In this document: one piece after another, positions 36,042-47,594 of the stretch | How positions within the stretch are numbered: position 1 is the first letter of the stretch | Layout: every line of letters starts with the position of its first letter | Assembly (NCBI RefSeq): GCF_016595245.1 | Contig: NZ_JAENHM010000025.1 | Coordinates: 186,001-250,000 of the forward strand | Reading direction: 5' to 3' | Length of the DNA: 64,000 nt | Source of the DNA: Azospirillum endophyticum | GTDB taxonomy: Bacteria > Pseudomonadota > Alphaproteobacteria > Azospirillales > Azospirillaceae | Translations under genes and position numbers: made by a program | The notes under the pieces: model-generated | What the model saw: the letters and a program-made list of their open reading frames with translations, nothing else | What the model was told of the DNA's origin: nothing | Databases searched by the model: none

Positions 36042-37016
36042 TTACATCAGCCCCTTTTCCTTGAAGTATTTGATGGCGCCCGGATGCAGGGGCACCGGCG
36101 ATTGCGTCGCGGTCTGGTCGAGCCTGATCTGCTTGGCGGCGACATGGGCGGCGGCCAGGGCGTCGAGATTCTCGAACAGCGTCTTGGTCATCGCATAGGC
36201 GGCATCGTCCGACACGCCGGAATGGCTGACCAGCAGGTTGCGGACCGCGGCGGTCGGCACCGCTTCGGTCTGGCCGGGATAGGTGCCGGCCGGAATCGTC
36301 TCGGTGATGTAGGCGGGATCGCCGACCTTCTGCACCAGATCGGCCGGGATGCTGACCACGGTGATTTCCTGGGACGAGGACAGATCCTTGATCGCCGCCA
36401 CGCCGAGGCCGGCCGAGATCAGCGTCGCGTCCAGCTGGCGGTTCTTGATCAGGTCGACCGATTCGCCGAAGGGCAGATACTCGGTCTTGGCGAAATCCTT
36501 GTAGGTCAGGCCGGCGGCGCCGAAGATGGCCCGTGCGTTCAGTTCCGTCCCCGATTTCGGCGCGCCGACCGACACCCGCTTGCCCTTCAGGTCGGCCAGC
36601 GTCTTGATTCCCGACTCCTTGGCGGCGACCACCTGGATATAGTTGGGATAGATGGCGGCGATGGTGCGGAGCTTGTCCAGCTTCTGCTTGAAGCCGACCT
36701 CCTCGTTGCCCTTCCAGGCGTCGCTCAGCGAATCGCCCAGGGTGAAGCCGATCTCGCCGCGGCCGGCCTGCAGGAGGTTGAGGTTTTCCACCGACGCCTT
36801 GGTCGCCTGCGCCGTCACCTTCGCTCCCGGCAGGGCCTTGCCGTACACATTCGACAGCGCCACCCCCAGCGGGTAATAGACGCCGCTGGTGCCGCCGGTC
36901 AGAACGGTGATGAAGGTCTCCGCCTTGGCCGGAAGTGCCGCGAGGCCAAGGCCGATGCCGAGACCGGCGGCCGTGCACAGCGCCAGGACGTGACGCTTCA
37001 TGGATGGGCGATTCAT
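36042..37016 (-). CDS. TAXI family TRAP transporter solute-binding protein
   Basis: A 324-residue periplasmic binding protein. The Sec signal is cut near AKAE (residue 28), and the mature start FITVLTGGTSGVYYPLG is the TAXI signature. The ATG at 37016 has a GGAG site 7 bp upstream; an internal ATG at 37001 is also possible. First gene of a three-gene transport operon. TAXI proteins bind glutamate or other carboxylates, but the ligand here is unknown. Confidence 0.95.
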   Translation of the reverse strand: MNRPSMKRHVLALCTAAGLGIGLGLAALPAKAETFITVLTGGTSGVYYPLGVALSNVYGKALPGAKVTAQATKASVENLNLLQAGRGEIGFTLGDSLSDAWKGNEEVGFKQKLDKLRTIAAIYPNYIQVVAAKESGIKTLADLKGKRVSVGAPKSGTELNARAIFGAAGLTYKDFAKTEYLPFGESVDLIKNRQLDATLISAGLGVAAIKDLSSSQEITVVSIPADLVQKVGDPAYITETIPAGTYPGQTEAVPTAAVRNLLVSHSGVSDDAAYAMTKTLFENLDALAAAHVAAKQIRLDQTATQSPVPLHPGAIKYFKEKGLM

Positions 37017-37362
37017 AGCGGCTCTCCCCAGTGTCGTTGCTGCGCCCGGATCGTTGCCGGGCTGCTTTATTCGTTGGCCCGCAGCTTGCGGCCAGCCCCA
37101 AGCCACTGTAACGCGGCACAAAATTGCGCACCAGTACGTACAATCCGATATAGCGACGGTTGCCATACCATTCTTTCGGCCAAGGCATGCACAGGCTCCT
37201 TGACCTCGACGGGCAGACACCCCCTATCCTTGTGGCTCAAGGCCGCCGGCCGAAGCGGACATCCCCATGGCCCCGGCATACGGTGCGTCACACGAAAGTG
37301 ATAAGTCCCAACTGCACGCCAAGCGACTGCAAGCCAGACTTCAGCCAGCGGGAGGAAAACCG
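37017..37362. other. Divergent intergenic region, TAXI operon / cox operon
   Basis: About 345 bp without a supported gene; it must hold both promoters. A sequence resembling a -24/-12 promoter (TTGGCCCG-CAGC-TTGC, 37074-37089, plus strand) is present but lies about 270 bp from coxS and lacks other support. Confidence 0.4.
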
Positions 37363-37863
<501 letters not shown>

Positions 37864-37930
37864 GGGCGACAAGCCCGGAATAGAGCAGGCTTTTCCGCAT
37901 CTTCAGCGTTCCTGTGGGAGGAAACACGAG

Positions 37931-40321
<2,391 letters not shown>

Positions 40322-40349
40322 GACGGCCGAAGAAGAAGGAGGCTAGAGA

Positions 40350-41141
40350 ATGTACGCGTTCACGTACCAACGGCCGACATCGCTTGCCGACGCGGCGACC
40401 GCCATCCAGGCGGACGAGGCCAAGCTGCTGGGCGGCGGCCAGACCCTGCTGCCGACGCTGAAACAGCGCCTCGCCCGACCGACCGACCTGATCGACCTCG
40501 GCGCCATTCCGGACCTCAAGGGCATCCGCGAGGCTGATGGCGGGCTGGAGATCGGCGCCTTCACCCGCCATGCCGAAGTCGCCCATTCCGACCTCGTCAA
40601 GCGGGTGATCCCGGCGCTGGCGAGCCTCGCCGAGGGCATCGGCGACCGGCAGGTCCGCAACATGGGCACGATGGGCGGCTCCATCGCCAACGCCGATCCG
40701 TCGGCCGACTACCCGTCGGCCGTGGTGGCGCTCAAGGCGACAGTAACCACCGACCGCCGGACCATCGCCGGCGACGATTTCTTCACCGGCATGTTCGAGA
40801 CCGCGCTGGAACCGGGCGAGATCGTCAAGGCGGTGCGCTTCTCCCGGCCCGACAAGGCGGCTTACGCCAAGTTCCGCAACCCGGCCAGCCGCTACGCCAT
40901 CGTCGGCGTGTTCGTCGCCCGGTTCGGCGCCGAGGTGCGGGTGGCGGTGACCGGCGCCGCCGGTTCCGTCTTCCGCGCCACCGCGTTCGAGACGGCGCTC
41001 GCCGCCGATTTCCGGGCGGAAGCGCTGAACGGCCTGTCGGTGAAGGCCGACGGCCTGAACGCCGACATCCACGCCAGCGCCGACTACCGCGCCCATCTCG
41101 TCACCGTGATGGCGAAGCGGGCGGTCGAAGCCGCGGGATAA
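40350..41141 (+). CDS. coxM: CO-dehydrogenase-like FAD-binding medium subunit
   Basis: A 263-residue FAD subunit of the same enzyme. FAD-binding motifs are [16 protein letters not shown] near residue 29 and [19 protein letters not shown] near 104-122. It accepts electrons from the CoxS clusters and passes them to a quinone or other carrier. It starts 28 bp after coxL with an AAGGAGG site. Confidence 0.95.
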   Translation: MYAFTYQRPTSLADAATAIQADEAKLLGGGQTLLPTLKQRLARPTDLIDLGAIPDLKGIREADGGLEIGAFTRHAEVAHSDLVKRVIPALASLAEGIGDRQVRNMGTMGGSIANADPSADYPSAVVALKATVTTDRRTIAGDDFFTGMFETALEPGEIVKAVRFSRPDKAAYAKFRNPASRYAIVGVFVARFGAEVRVAVTGAAGSVFRATAFETALAADFRAEALNGLSVKADGLNADIHASADYRAHLVTVMAKRAVEAAG

Positions 41142-41154
41142 AACGGCCGCTACG

Positions 41155-41187
41155 CCCTCGCCACGAGTATCCGTATCGTGGCGAGGG
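41155..41187 (+). terminator. Hairpin after coxM
   Basis: Perfect 12-bp arms CCCTCGCCACGA and TCGTGGCGAGGG with a 9-nt loop, 13 bp after the coxM stop, followed by CTCTTG. It may be a terminator or attenuator separating coxSLM from the downstream genes. Confidence 0.6.
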
Positions 41188-41226
41188 CTCTTGACGCCGT
41201 GGAATAGAGGCGGTCAGACTTTCTCC

Positions 41227-41460
41227 ATGCCGATCATCGTCCGAATAGGGAACGCCCGCGTTTACATTTATGCCGACGATCACAATCCACCGCATTTCCA
41301 TATCGTCGGACCGGACTTCAACGCGTTGGTCCGCATCAATGATCTGGCGTTGCTGAAAGGATCGGCACCGCCCGATACGATGCGAAAGGTGCTGGATTGG
41401 GCGGCAGAAAACCGGCCGCTGCTGGCATTGCGGTGGATCGAGATCAATGGCGAGGAGTAA
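41227..41460 (+). CDS. DUF4160 protein
   Basis: A 77-residue protein with the DUF4160 pattern MPIIVRIGNARVYIYADDHNPPHFHIV. DUF4160 and DUF2442 genes are usually paired and have been proposed as toxin-antitoxin-like modules. It lies 4 bp upstream of the DUF2442 gene, inserted between coxM and coxD. It is less GC-biased than the cox genes. Confidence 0.85.
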   Translation: MPIIVRIGNARVYIYADDHNPPHFHIVGPDFNALVRINDLALLKGSAPPDTMRKVLDWAAENRPLLALRWIEINGEE

Positions 41461-41464
41461 ATCG

Positions 41465-41743
41465 ATGGATCAGCCCCGCGTCTCCGCAGTCGAAGCCCTT
41501 TCCGGTACGCTGTCGGTTGCCGTGACATGGATCGACGGCACTCGGGACGTCGTGGATCTGTCCGATCCGATCCGACGCTTTACCATGCTGCGTCCACTTG
41601 CCGATCCGGCCCTGTTTGCCAAAGTGAAGGTGGTGACCTGGGGTTGGGCCATCGGCTGGGGTGAGGCGGAGGAGCCGGACCTCGACTATCCGGCAGACCG
41701 GCTTTGGCAGCGGGCACAGGACCAGCGCCGCGCCGCCGCCTGA
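41465..41743 (+). CDS. DUF2442 protein
   Basis: A 92-residue protein of the DUF2442 family; the core is VAVTWIDGTRDVVDLSD, followed by the WGWAIGWGEAEEPDLDYPAD region. It partners the DUF4160 gene 4 bp upstream. Proposed as one half of a toxin-antitoxin-like pair; not demonstrated. Confidence 0.82.
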   Translation: MDQPRVSAVEALSGTLSVAVTWIDGTRDVVDLSDPIRRFTMLRPLADPALFAKVKVVTWGWAIGWGEAEEPDLDYPADRLWQRAQDQRRAAA

Positions 41744-41777
41744 CACGGTGCATTCATTCAATCCATCAAGGCCGTTC

Positions 41778-42701
41778 ATGACCACCCCTCTCCCCGCCTC
41801 CGTCGATGAAGCGCTGGCGCTCCTCACCCGCGGCAATTACGTCGCGGACCGCTCGCTGGCGACAGCACTCTTCCTGGCGCTGAAACTGAAGCGCCCGCTG
41901 TTCCTGGAAGGCGAGGCCGGCGTCGGCAAGACGGAAATCGCCAAGGTCCTGGCAACGACGCTCGGCCGCAAGCTGCTGCGGCTGCAATGCTATGAGGGGC
42001 TGGACGCGTCATCCGCCGTCTATGAGTGGAACTATGCCCGCCAGATGATGGAAATCCGGCTGGCCGAGGCATCGGGCGGGCAGGACCGCGAATCGCTGGC
42101 CTCCGACCTGTTCTCCGAACGCTTCCTGGTCAAGCGGCCGCTGCTCCAGGCGCTGGAGCCGGATCTCGCCGGGCCGCCGGTGCTGCTGATCGACGAGCTG
42201 GACCGCACCGACGAACCGTTCGAAGCCTATCTGCTGGAGATCCTGTCCGATTACCAGGTCTCGATCCCGGAGTTCGGCACCGTCCATGCGCCGGAACCGC
42301 CCGTCGTCATCCTGACCTCCAACCGTACGCGCGAGATCCATGACGCGCTTAAGCGGCGCTGCTTCTACTATTGGGTCGATTATCCCAGTGCCGCACGCGA
42401 GCGGGAGATCGTCGCGGTGAAGGCTCCGCAGGCCGATGCCCGGCTGGCGGCCCAGGTGGTCGGCTTCGTTCAAAACCTGCGCGGCATGGACCTCTACAAG
42501 GCGCCGGGCGTGGCGGAGACCCTCGATTGGGCACAGGCCCTGGTCGAGTTGAACCAGTTGGAGCTTGAACCCTCCGTCATCAATGACACTCTCGGCACGC
42601 TGCTGAAATACCAGGACGACATCGCCCGCATCCAGGGCAGCGAGGCGGCGCGCATCCTGACCCAGGTCAAGACCGAGCTGGCCGCTACCACCGCAAGGTG
42701 A
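41778..42701 (+). CDS. coxD: AAA+ ATPase CoxD (MoxR family)
   Basis: A 307-residue MoxR-type AAA+ ATPase with Walker A GEAGVGKTE near residue 44 and Walker B LLIDELDRTDEPFEAYLLE. CoxD is needed for maturation of the sulfur-bearing active site of CO-dehydrogenase-type enzymes. Note that the frame is open back to 41661. The VWA partner coxE begins 7 bp downstream, as in the NorQ/NorD pair. Confidence 0.94.
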   Translation: MTTPLPASVDEALALLTRGNYVADRSLATALFLALKLKRPLFLEGEAGVGKTEIAKVLATTLGRKLLRLQCYEGLDASSAVYEWNYARQMMEIRLAEASGGQDRESLASDLFSERFLVKRPLLQALEPDLAGPPVLLIDELDRTDEPFEAYLLEILSDYQVSIPEFGTVHAPEPPVVILTSNRTREIHDALKRRCFYYWVDYPSAAREREIVAVKAPQADARLAAQVVGFVQNLRGMDLYKAPGVAETLDWAQALVELNQLELEPSVINDTLGTLLKYQDDIARIQGSEAARILTQVKTELAATTAR

Positions 42702-42708
42702 GGCTGCC

Positions 42709-43926
42709 ATGAAGGACGACGCGCCGGCCGGCCGCCTCACCCTCAACCTGATGCATTTCGCCCGTGCGTTGCGTGCCGCCGGCCTGCCGGTCGGGCCGGG
42801 CAAGGTGCTGCAGGCGGTGGAGGCGGTGGAGGCGGTCGGACTGTCCAACCGCACCGACTTCTACTGGGCGCTGCATGCCGTCTTCGTGAACCGCCATGAC
42901 CAGAGCGAGCTGTTCGACCAGGCCTTCCACGTCTTCTGGCGCAACCCGGACATCCTGAAGCGGATGATGTCGCTGATGCTGCCGAAGGTTCGGACCGAGG
43001 CGCCTCCCGACCAGCCGGAACTGGCGCAGCGTCTTGCCGAAGCCCTGCATGGCGGCGGCACCGAACGGGAGGAGCCGGAGAAGACGGAGATCGAACTCGA
43101 CGCTTCCTTCACCGTCTCCGCCGCCGAACGCCTGCAGGACAAGGATTTCGAGAAGATGACCGGGGAAGAGATGGCGCAGGCCAAGCGCCTGCTGACCCGC
43201 CTCGCCCTGCCGCTGGCCGAGGTCACCACCCGCCGCTATCGCGCCGACCCGACGGGGCCTCGCGTCGATCCGCGCGCCACCCTGCGGCGGATGCTGCGCA
43301 CCGGCGGCGACCTGTCCGACCTCGCCCGCAAGCGCCGCCGCACCCGGCCGCCGCCGCTGGTGGTGCTGTGCGACATCTCCGGATCGATGACCCGCTATTC
43401 GCGGATGCTGCTGCATTTCATGCATGCGGTCACCAACGACCGCGACCGGGTCTACAGCTTCGTCTTCGGCACGCGCCTGACCAACATCACCCGCCACCTG
43501 CGCCACAAGGACGTGGATGTGGCCCTGGACGCCGTGTCGGCGGCGGTGGCCGACTGGTCGGGGGGGACCAGGATCGGCACCGCGCTGCACGCCTTCAACC
43601 GGACCTGGGCCCGCCGGGTGCTGGGCCAGGGCGCGCTGGTCCTTCTCATTACCGACGGGCTTGACAGGGATGCAGGGGAAGGGCTTGCGGCAGAGGCCGA
43701 ACGGTTGCACAAAAGCTGTCGGCGGCTCGTCTGGCTGAATCCTTTGCTACGCTGGGAAGGCTTCGCGCCGAAGTCCTCGGGCATCCGGGCGCTGCTGCCG
43801 CATGTGGACGATTTTCTTGCGGCCCACAGCCTGAACAGCCTCGCGGATCTGGCCGGCACCTTGTCGGCCGACGGCCCGCGTCGTAGCCCGGGCTTGCGCC
43901 GCTGGTTGAAGGAGGCGGCGGGATGA
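42709..43926 (+). CDS. coxE: VWA domain protein CoxE
   Basis: A 405-residue protein with a C-terminal von Willebrand A domain; the metal-ion motif is CDISGSMTRYSRM near residue 223 and a second Asp-rich loop is LLITDGLDRD. It is thought to act with the AAA+ protein CoxD as a cofactor-maturation chaperone. It overlaps the next gene by 4 bp (ATGA). Confidence 0.95.
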   Translation: MKDDAPAGRLTLNLMHFARALRAAGLPVGPGKVLQAVEAVEAVGLSNRTDFYWALHAVFVNRHDQSELFDQAFHVFWRNPDILKRMMSLMLPKVRTEAPPDQPELAQRLAEALHGGGTEREEPEKTEIELDASFTVSAAERLQDKDFEKMTGEEMAQAKRLLTRLALPLAEVTTRRYRADPTGPRVDPRATLRRMLRTGGDLSDLARKRRRTRPPPLVVLCDISGSMTRYSRMLLHFMHAVTNDRDRVYSFVFGTRLTNITRHLRHKDVDVALDAVSAAVADWSGGTRIGTALHAFNRTWARRVLGQGALVLLITDGLDRDAGEGLAAEAERLHKSCRRLVWLNPLLRWEGFAPKSSGIRALLPHVDDFLAAHSLNSLADLAGTLSADGPRRSPGLRRWLKEAAG

Positions 43927-44252
43927 ACGACACCCTGATGGCGGACAACATCGTGGAGCAGGCAGCCGCATGGCGTGCCGCCGGCCGCAGGGTTGCCCTG
44001 GCGACCGTCGTGTCGACCTGGGGTTCCTCGCCGCGGCCGGTCGGCAGCCAGATGGCCGTCGACGACCGTGGATCGATGGCCGGCTCCGTGTCCGGCGGCT
44101 GCATCGAAAGTGCCGTGGCGCATGAGGCGGCCAAGACGATGGAGGACGGCGAACCGCGCGTGCTGTCCTTCGGCATCACCAACGAAATGGCCTGGGAAGT
44201 CGGGCTGGCCTGCGGCGGGCAGGTACAGGTCTATGTCGAGGCCGTGGAATGA
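43923..44252 (+). CDS. XdhC/CoxI-type N-domain protein
   Basis: A 109-residue protein consisting of only the XdhC/CoxI domain: STWGSSPRPVGSQMAV, SVSGGCIESAV and GLACGGQVQVYVE. The Rossmann half found in full XdhC proteins is missing; the next gene supplies it. Such proteins bind Mo cofactor and deliver it, after sulfuration, to xanthine-oxidase-type enzymes. Coupled at both ends by ATGA overlaps. Confidence 0.9.
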   Translation: MNDTLMADNIVEQAAAWRAAGRRVALATVVSTWGSSPRPVGSQMAVDDRGSMAGSVSGGCIESAVAHEAAKTMEDGEPRVLSFGITNEMAWEVGLACGGQVQVYVEAVE

Positions 44253-44965
44253 AACGCGAAATTCTCGACCGGCTGCTTGCGGCGAAGGCTGCCGCGATTC
44301 CGGCCGCCCTGGTGACCGACCTGAGCAGCGGCCTGCAGACCCTCGTCTATGAGGACACCGTCCATGGCGGCTTCGGGCTGGAGCCCGACCTGCTGGACGA
44401 GGTGCGGCGGCGTATCCGCCAGGACCGCTCCGGCCTGCTGGTCGATCCTCAGGACGAGGACGGCTTCCGCCTGTTCGTGCATGTCCACAACCCGGCGATG
44501 CGGCTGCTGATCGTCGGCGCCGTGCACATTGCCCAGGCCTTGGCTCCGCTGGCGGCGCTGACCGGTTACGACGTGACGGTGATCGACCCGCGCGGCAGCT
44601 TCGCCACGGAAGCCCGCTTCCCCGGCGTGAAGCTGAACCACCTCTGGCCGGACGAGGCGTTGGCGGAACTGAAGCCCGACGTCCGTACCGCCGTGGTCAC
44701 CCTGACGCATGATCCGAAGCTCGACGACCCGGCACTGATCGCCGCCCTGCGTTCCGCCGCCTTCTATGTCGGCGCGCTGGGCAGCAAGCGCACCCATGCC
44801 CTGCGGCTCGACCGCCTGCGCGACGAGGGGTTGAGCGAAGCCGAGGTCAAGCGCATCCGCGGCCCGGTCGGCCTGTCCATCGGCGCGGTCACCCCGGCGG
44901 AGATCGCGATTTCGATCATGGGGCAGATCACCTGCGTGCGGCGGGGGGAAAACCACCCCTGCTGA
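44249..44965 (+). CDS. XdhC/CoxI family protein with Rossmann domain
   Basis: A 238-residue protein. The N-terminal CoxI-like part (about 1-85) is degenerate; the C-terminal half is the XdhC Rossmann domain (LLIVGAVHIAQALAPLA near 96, then YVGALGSKRTHALR and GPVGLSIGAVTPAEIAISIM). It probably works with the preceding gene as one split XdhC/CoxF-CoxI function for the CoxSLM enzyme. Confidence 0.9.
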   Translation: MKREILDRLLAAKAAAIPAALVTDLSSGLQTLVYEDTVHGGFGLEPDLLDEVRRRIRQDRSGLLVDPQDEDGFRLFVHVHNPAMRLLIVGAVHIAQALAPLAALTGYDVTVIDPRGSFATEARFPGVKLNHLWPDEALAELKPDVRTAVVTLTHDPKLDDPALIAALRSAAFYVGALGSKRTHALRLDRLRDEGLSEAEVKRIRGPVGLSIGAVTPAEIAISIMGQITCVRRGENHPC

Positions 44966-45089
44966 GAGCGGAAGGTCGGGGTGGGGAGACATCGTCCGCC
45001 ATCCCACCCATACCTTCCGCCGATTGCCCGGCTCCGGCACGGCCGCCATATCCGTGGGCATCGATCGTCCGTGCCCATCCGGAGCCCCC

Positions 45090-46757
45090 ATGTTCTTCGG
45101 TCCGCTTCCCCTCTCCGACGCCGAGGGCGCGATCCTCGCCCATTCGCTGCGCCTGGGCTCCGTCGTCTTCAAGAAGGGCCGCCGTTTGTCGGCCGACGAC
45201 GTCGAAGCCCTGCGCGACGCCGGCATCACCGAAGTGATCGCGGCCAAGCTGTCCGATGCCGACATCGGCGAGGATGCCGCCGCCTCCCGCGTCGCCGCCG
45301 CCACGGCGGGTAGCTCGGTCCAGGTCGCCGCCGCCTTCACCGGCCGGGTCAATCTGTTCGCCGAAACGCACGGGCTGCTGCGCATCGACGCCGCGCGCAT
45401 CGACGCCATCAACGCGATGGACGAGAGCGTCACCATCGCCACCCTGCCCGACTTCACGCCGGTCGCCCCTGGCCAGATGCTGGCGACCGTCAAGATCATT
45501 CCCTTCGCCGCCCCCGCTGCCATGGTGCAGCAGGCCGAGCGGCTGGCGGCCGACGGGACTCCGCCGCTGGCCGTTCTGCCCTATCGCCCACTGTCGGTGG
45601 CGCTCATCCAGACACGGCTGCCGGGGGTGAAGGACAGCGTGCTCGATAAGACCGTCACCGTGACGCGGGAGCGGGTGGAAGCTCTCGGCGGCGCGTTGAT
45701 CCACGAATCGCGCTGCGCCCATGACGAGGCGGCACTCGCCGAGCGGATCGCGGAAGCCCCGGCGGCCGATCTGCTGCTGATCGCCGGTGCGTCGGCCATC
45801 ACCGACCGGCGCGACGTGCTGCCGGCCGCCATCGAGCGGGCCGGCGGCAGGATCGAGCATTTCGGCATGCCGGTCGACCCCGGCAATTTGCTGCTGCTTG
45901 CCCGGCGCGACGGCAAGCCGGTGCTGGGGCTGCCGGGCTGCGCGCGGTCGCCCAAGCTCAACGGCTTCGATTGGGTGTTGCAGCGCATCGCCGCCGGGAG
46001 TCCGCCGAGCCGGGCCGATGTGATGCGGATGGGCGTCGGCGGTCTGCTGGCCGAGATTCCAACCCGTCCCCTGCCGCGGGCCGGCGTATCGTCGGAGACT
46101 CCGCGCGCTCCGCGCGTCACGGCCCTGGTGCTGGCTGCCGGCCGCTCCAGCCGGATGGGGCCGACCAACAAGCTGCTGGCCGAGATCAACGGTGCGCCGC
46201 TGGTCGCCCGCGCGGTCGACGCTGCGCTGGCTTCCCAAGCCGCCAACGTCATCGTGGTCACCGGCCACCAGGGGGAAAGCGTGGCGAGGGCCTTGGCCGA
46301 CCGTCCCGTCACCTTCGTCCACAACCCGGCCTACGCCGAGGGGCTGAGCAGTTCGTTGCGTACCGGCCTCGCTGCGGTGCCGAGCGAGACGGACGCGGTG
46401 ATCGTGTGCCTGGGCGACATGCCGAGGGTGGCGTCGGCGGTGATCGACCGGCTGGTCGCCGCCTACAGCCCGCTGGAAGGCCGTGCCATCTGCATCCCGA
46501 CCATTGATGGCAAGCAGGGCAACCCGGTGCTGTGGGACCGGGCCTTCTTCGCGGAAATGGCGGGGCTGACCGGCGATGCCGGCGCGAAGCGGCTGATCGG
46601 CCGGCATGCCGACCGGCTGTGCGAGGTGCCGGTGGACGATGCCGGCATCCTCTACGACGTCGACACCCCCGACCTGCTCGCGCGCTTCACCGAAGCGGAC
46701 GGCAGGGGAAGGATCAGCGCGCCAGATCCAGCCAGCGCCGGGTCATCGCCCGGGTGA
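45090..46757 (+). CDS. Molybdopterin-binding / MobA-like nucleotidyltransferase fusion
   Basis: A 555-residue two-domain protein. The N-terminal ~340 residues are a MoeA/MoaB-like molybdopterin-binding domain (GASAITDRRDVLP, then GLPGCARSPK). The C-terminal ~200 are a MobA/MocA-type NTP transferase (LVLAAGRSSRMGPTNKLL, CLGDMP, GNPVLW). It probably makes molybdopterin cytosine dinucleotide, the cofactor form used by xanthine-oxidase-family enzymes such as CoxL. A GGAGCCCCC site precedes the ATG. Its 3' end overlaps the convergent amidotransferase by 44 bp. Confidence 0.9.
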   Translation: MFFGPLPLSDAEGAILAHSLRLGSVVFKKGRRLSADDVEALRDAGITEVIAAKLSDADIGEDAAASRVAAATAGSSVQVAAAFTGRVNLFAETHGLLRIDAARIDAINAMDESVTIATLPDFTPVAPGQMLATVKIIPFAAPAAMVQQAERLAADGTPPLAVLPYRPLSVALIQTRLPGVKDSVLDKTVTVTRERVEALGGALIHESRCAHDEAALAERIAEAPAADLLLIAGASAITDRRDVLPAAIERAGGRIEHFGMPVDPGNLLLLARRDGKPVLGLPGCARSPKLNGFDWVLQRIAAGSPPSRADVMRMGVGGLLAEIPTRPLPRAGVSSETPRAPRVTALVLAAGRSSRMGPTNKLLAEINGAPLVARAVDAALASQAANVIVVTGHQGESVARALADRPVTFVHNPAYAEGLSSSLRTGLAAVPSETDAVIVCLGDMPRVASAVIDRLVAAYSPLEGRAICIPTIDGKQGNPVLWDRAFFAEMAGLTGDAGAKRLIGRHADRLCEVPVDDAGILYDVDTPDLLARFTEADGRGRISAPDPASAGSSPG

Positions 46758-47412
46758 AGCGCTCCGCCACCGGCATGTGGGTGGCGATGGAGTCCTCCAA
46801 CCCATGCAGCATGTCGGCGTTGCTCTCCCGCGCCTCTTCCCGGATGCGGGAAGCCCAGCCGCGCAGGATGTCGCCCGTCGCCTCCGGATGGAACTGGAAG
46901 GCATAGGTGGCGCGGCCGAGGCGGAAGGCCTGACGGTCGCAGGCCTCGCTGTAGGCCAGCGGCACGGCACCGTCGGGAAACTCGAAGGTGTCGTAATGCC
47001 ACTGGGCGAGATTCAGCTCCGGACCGAAGCCGCCCAGCAGCGGATCGCCCTGCGCGCCCTCGGTCAGGCTGACCCGGTGGATGCCGAGTTCCGGCGTGGT
47101 GTGACGGTAGACCTTCGCGCCATAAGCCCGCGCCGCAAGCTGTGCGCCCAGGCAGATGCCCATCACCGGACGGTCGGCGTCGGTGAAGTCGCGGATCGTT
47201 TCCATCACCTGACCGAAATGCGGTCCCTTCTCGTCGTTCCAGGCATCCTGCGGGCCGCCGAGGACCACCAGACCGGAATAGCCGTCCTTGTCGGGGATCG
47301 CCTCCCCCTCGTTGGCGGCGATGGTGACGAGGGTGGCGCCGTTGTCGGTCAGCGCGTCGCCCACCAAGCCGATGGGAGCGGTGCGGCTGTTCTGAACGAC
47401 CAGGATGCGCAT
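46714..47412 (-). CDS. Class I glutamine amidotransferase-like protein
   Basis: A 232-residue stand-alone GATase1 domain. The nucleophile is in GICLGAQ and the catalytic His-x-Glu in FQFHPEAT. Related proteins are annotated as GMP synthase-like or gamma-glutamyl hydrolases. No synthase partner is adjacent, so the substrate is unknown. Convergent and overlapping with the molybdopterin-related gene. Confidence 0.9.
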   Translation of the reverse strand: MRILVVQNSRTAPIGLVGDALTDNGATLVTIAANEGEAIPDKDGYSGLVVLGGPQDAWNDEKGPHFGQVMETIRDFTDADRPVMGICLGAQLAARAYGAKVYRHTTPELGIHRVSLTEGAQGDPLLGGFGPELNLAQWHYDTFEFPDGAVPLAYSEACDRQAFRLGRATYAFQFHPEATGDILRGWASRIREEARESNADMLHGLEDSIATHMPVAERFTRAMTRRWLDLAR

Positions 47413-47594
47413 GGGTCGGCTCGGCTCGCGTCGTTGGCACGGGTGTCATCAAGTTGTGAGACCGTCGCGGGCGGAGTTCAAGCCGCAGCCGCTGCCCACG
47501 GCATGCCCCGCTGCGCAAAGCCGCTATGCGCAGCGCCGGAAAGCCAGGCTAACATGCGCGGTGAACCGAGTTTCCCGCCGAAGGATCGTTCCGC

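Noticed and set aside
37074..37089. Sigma-54-like -24/-12 sequence upstream of coxS
   Set aside because: The -24 part deviates, it lies about 270 bp from the gene, and no enhancer-binding site is recognisable; such matches occur by chance in GC-rich DNA.
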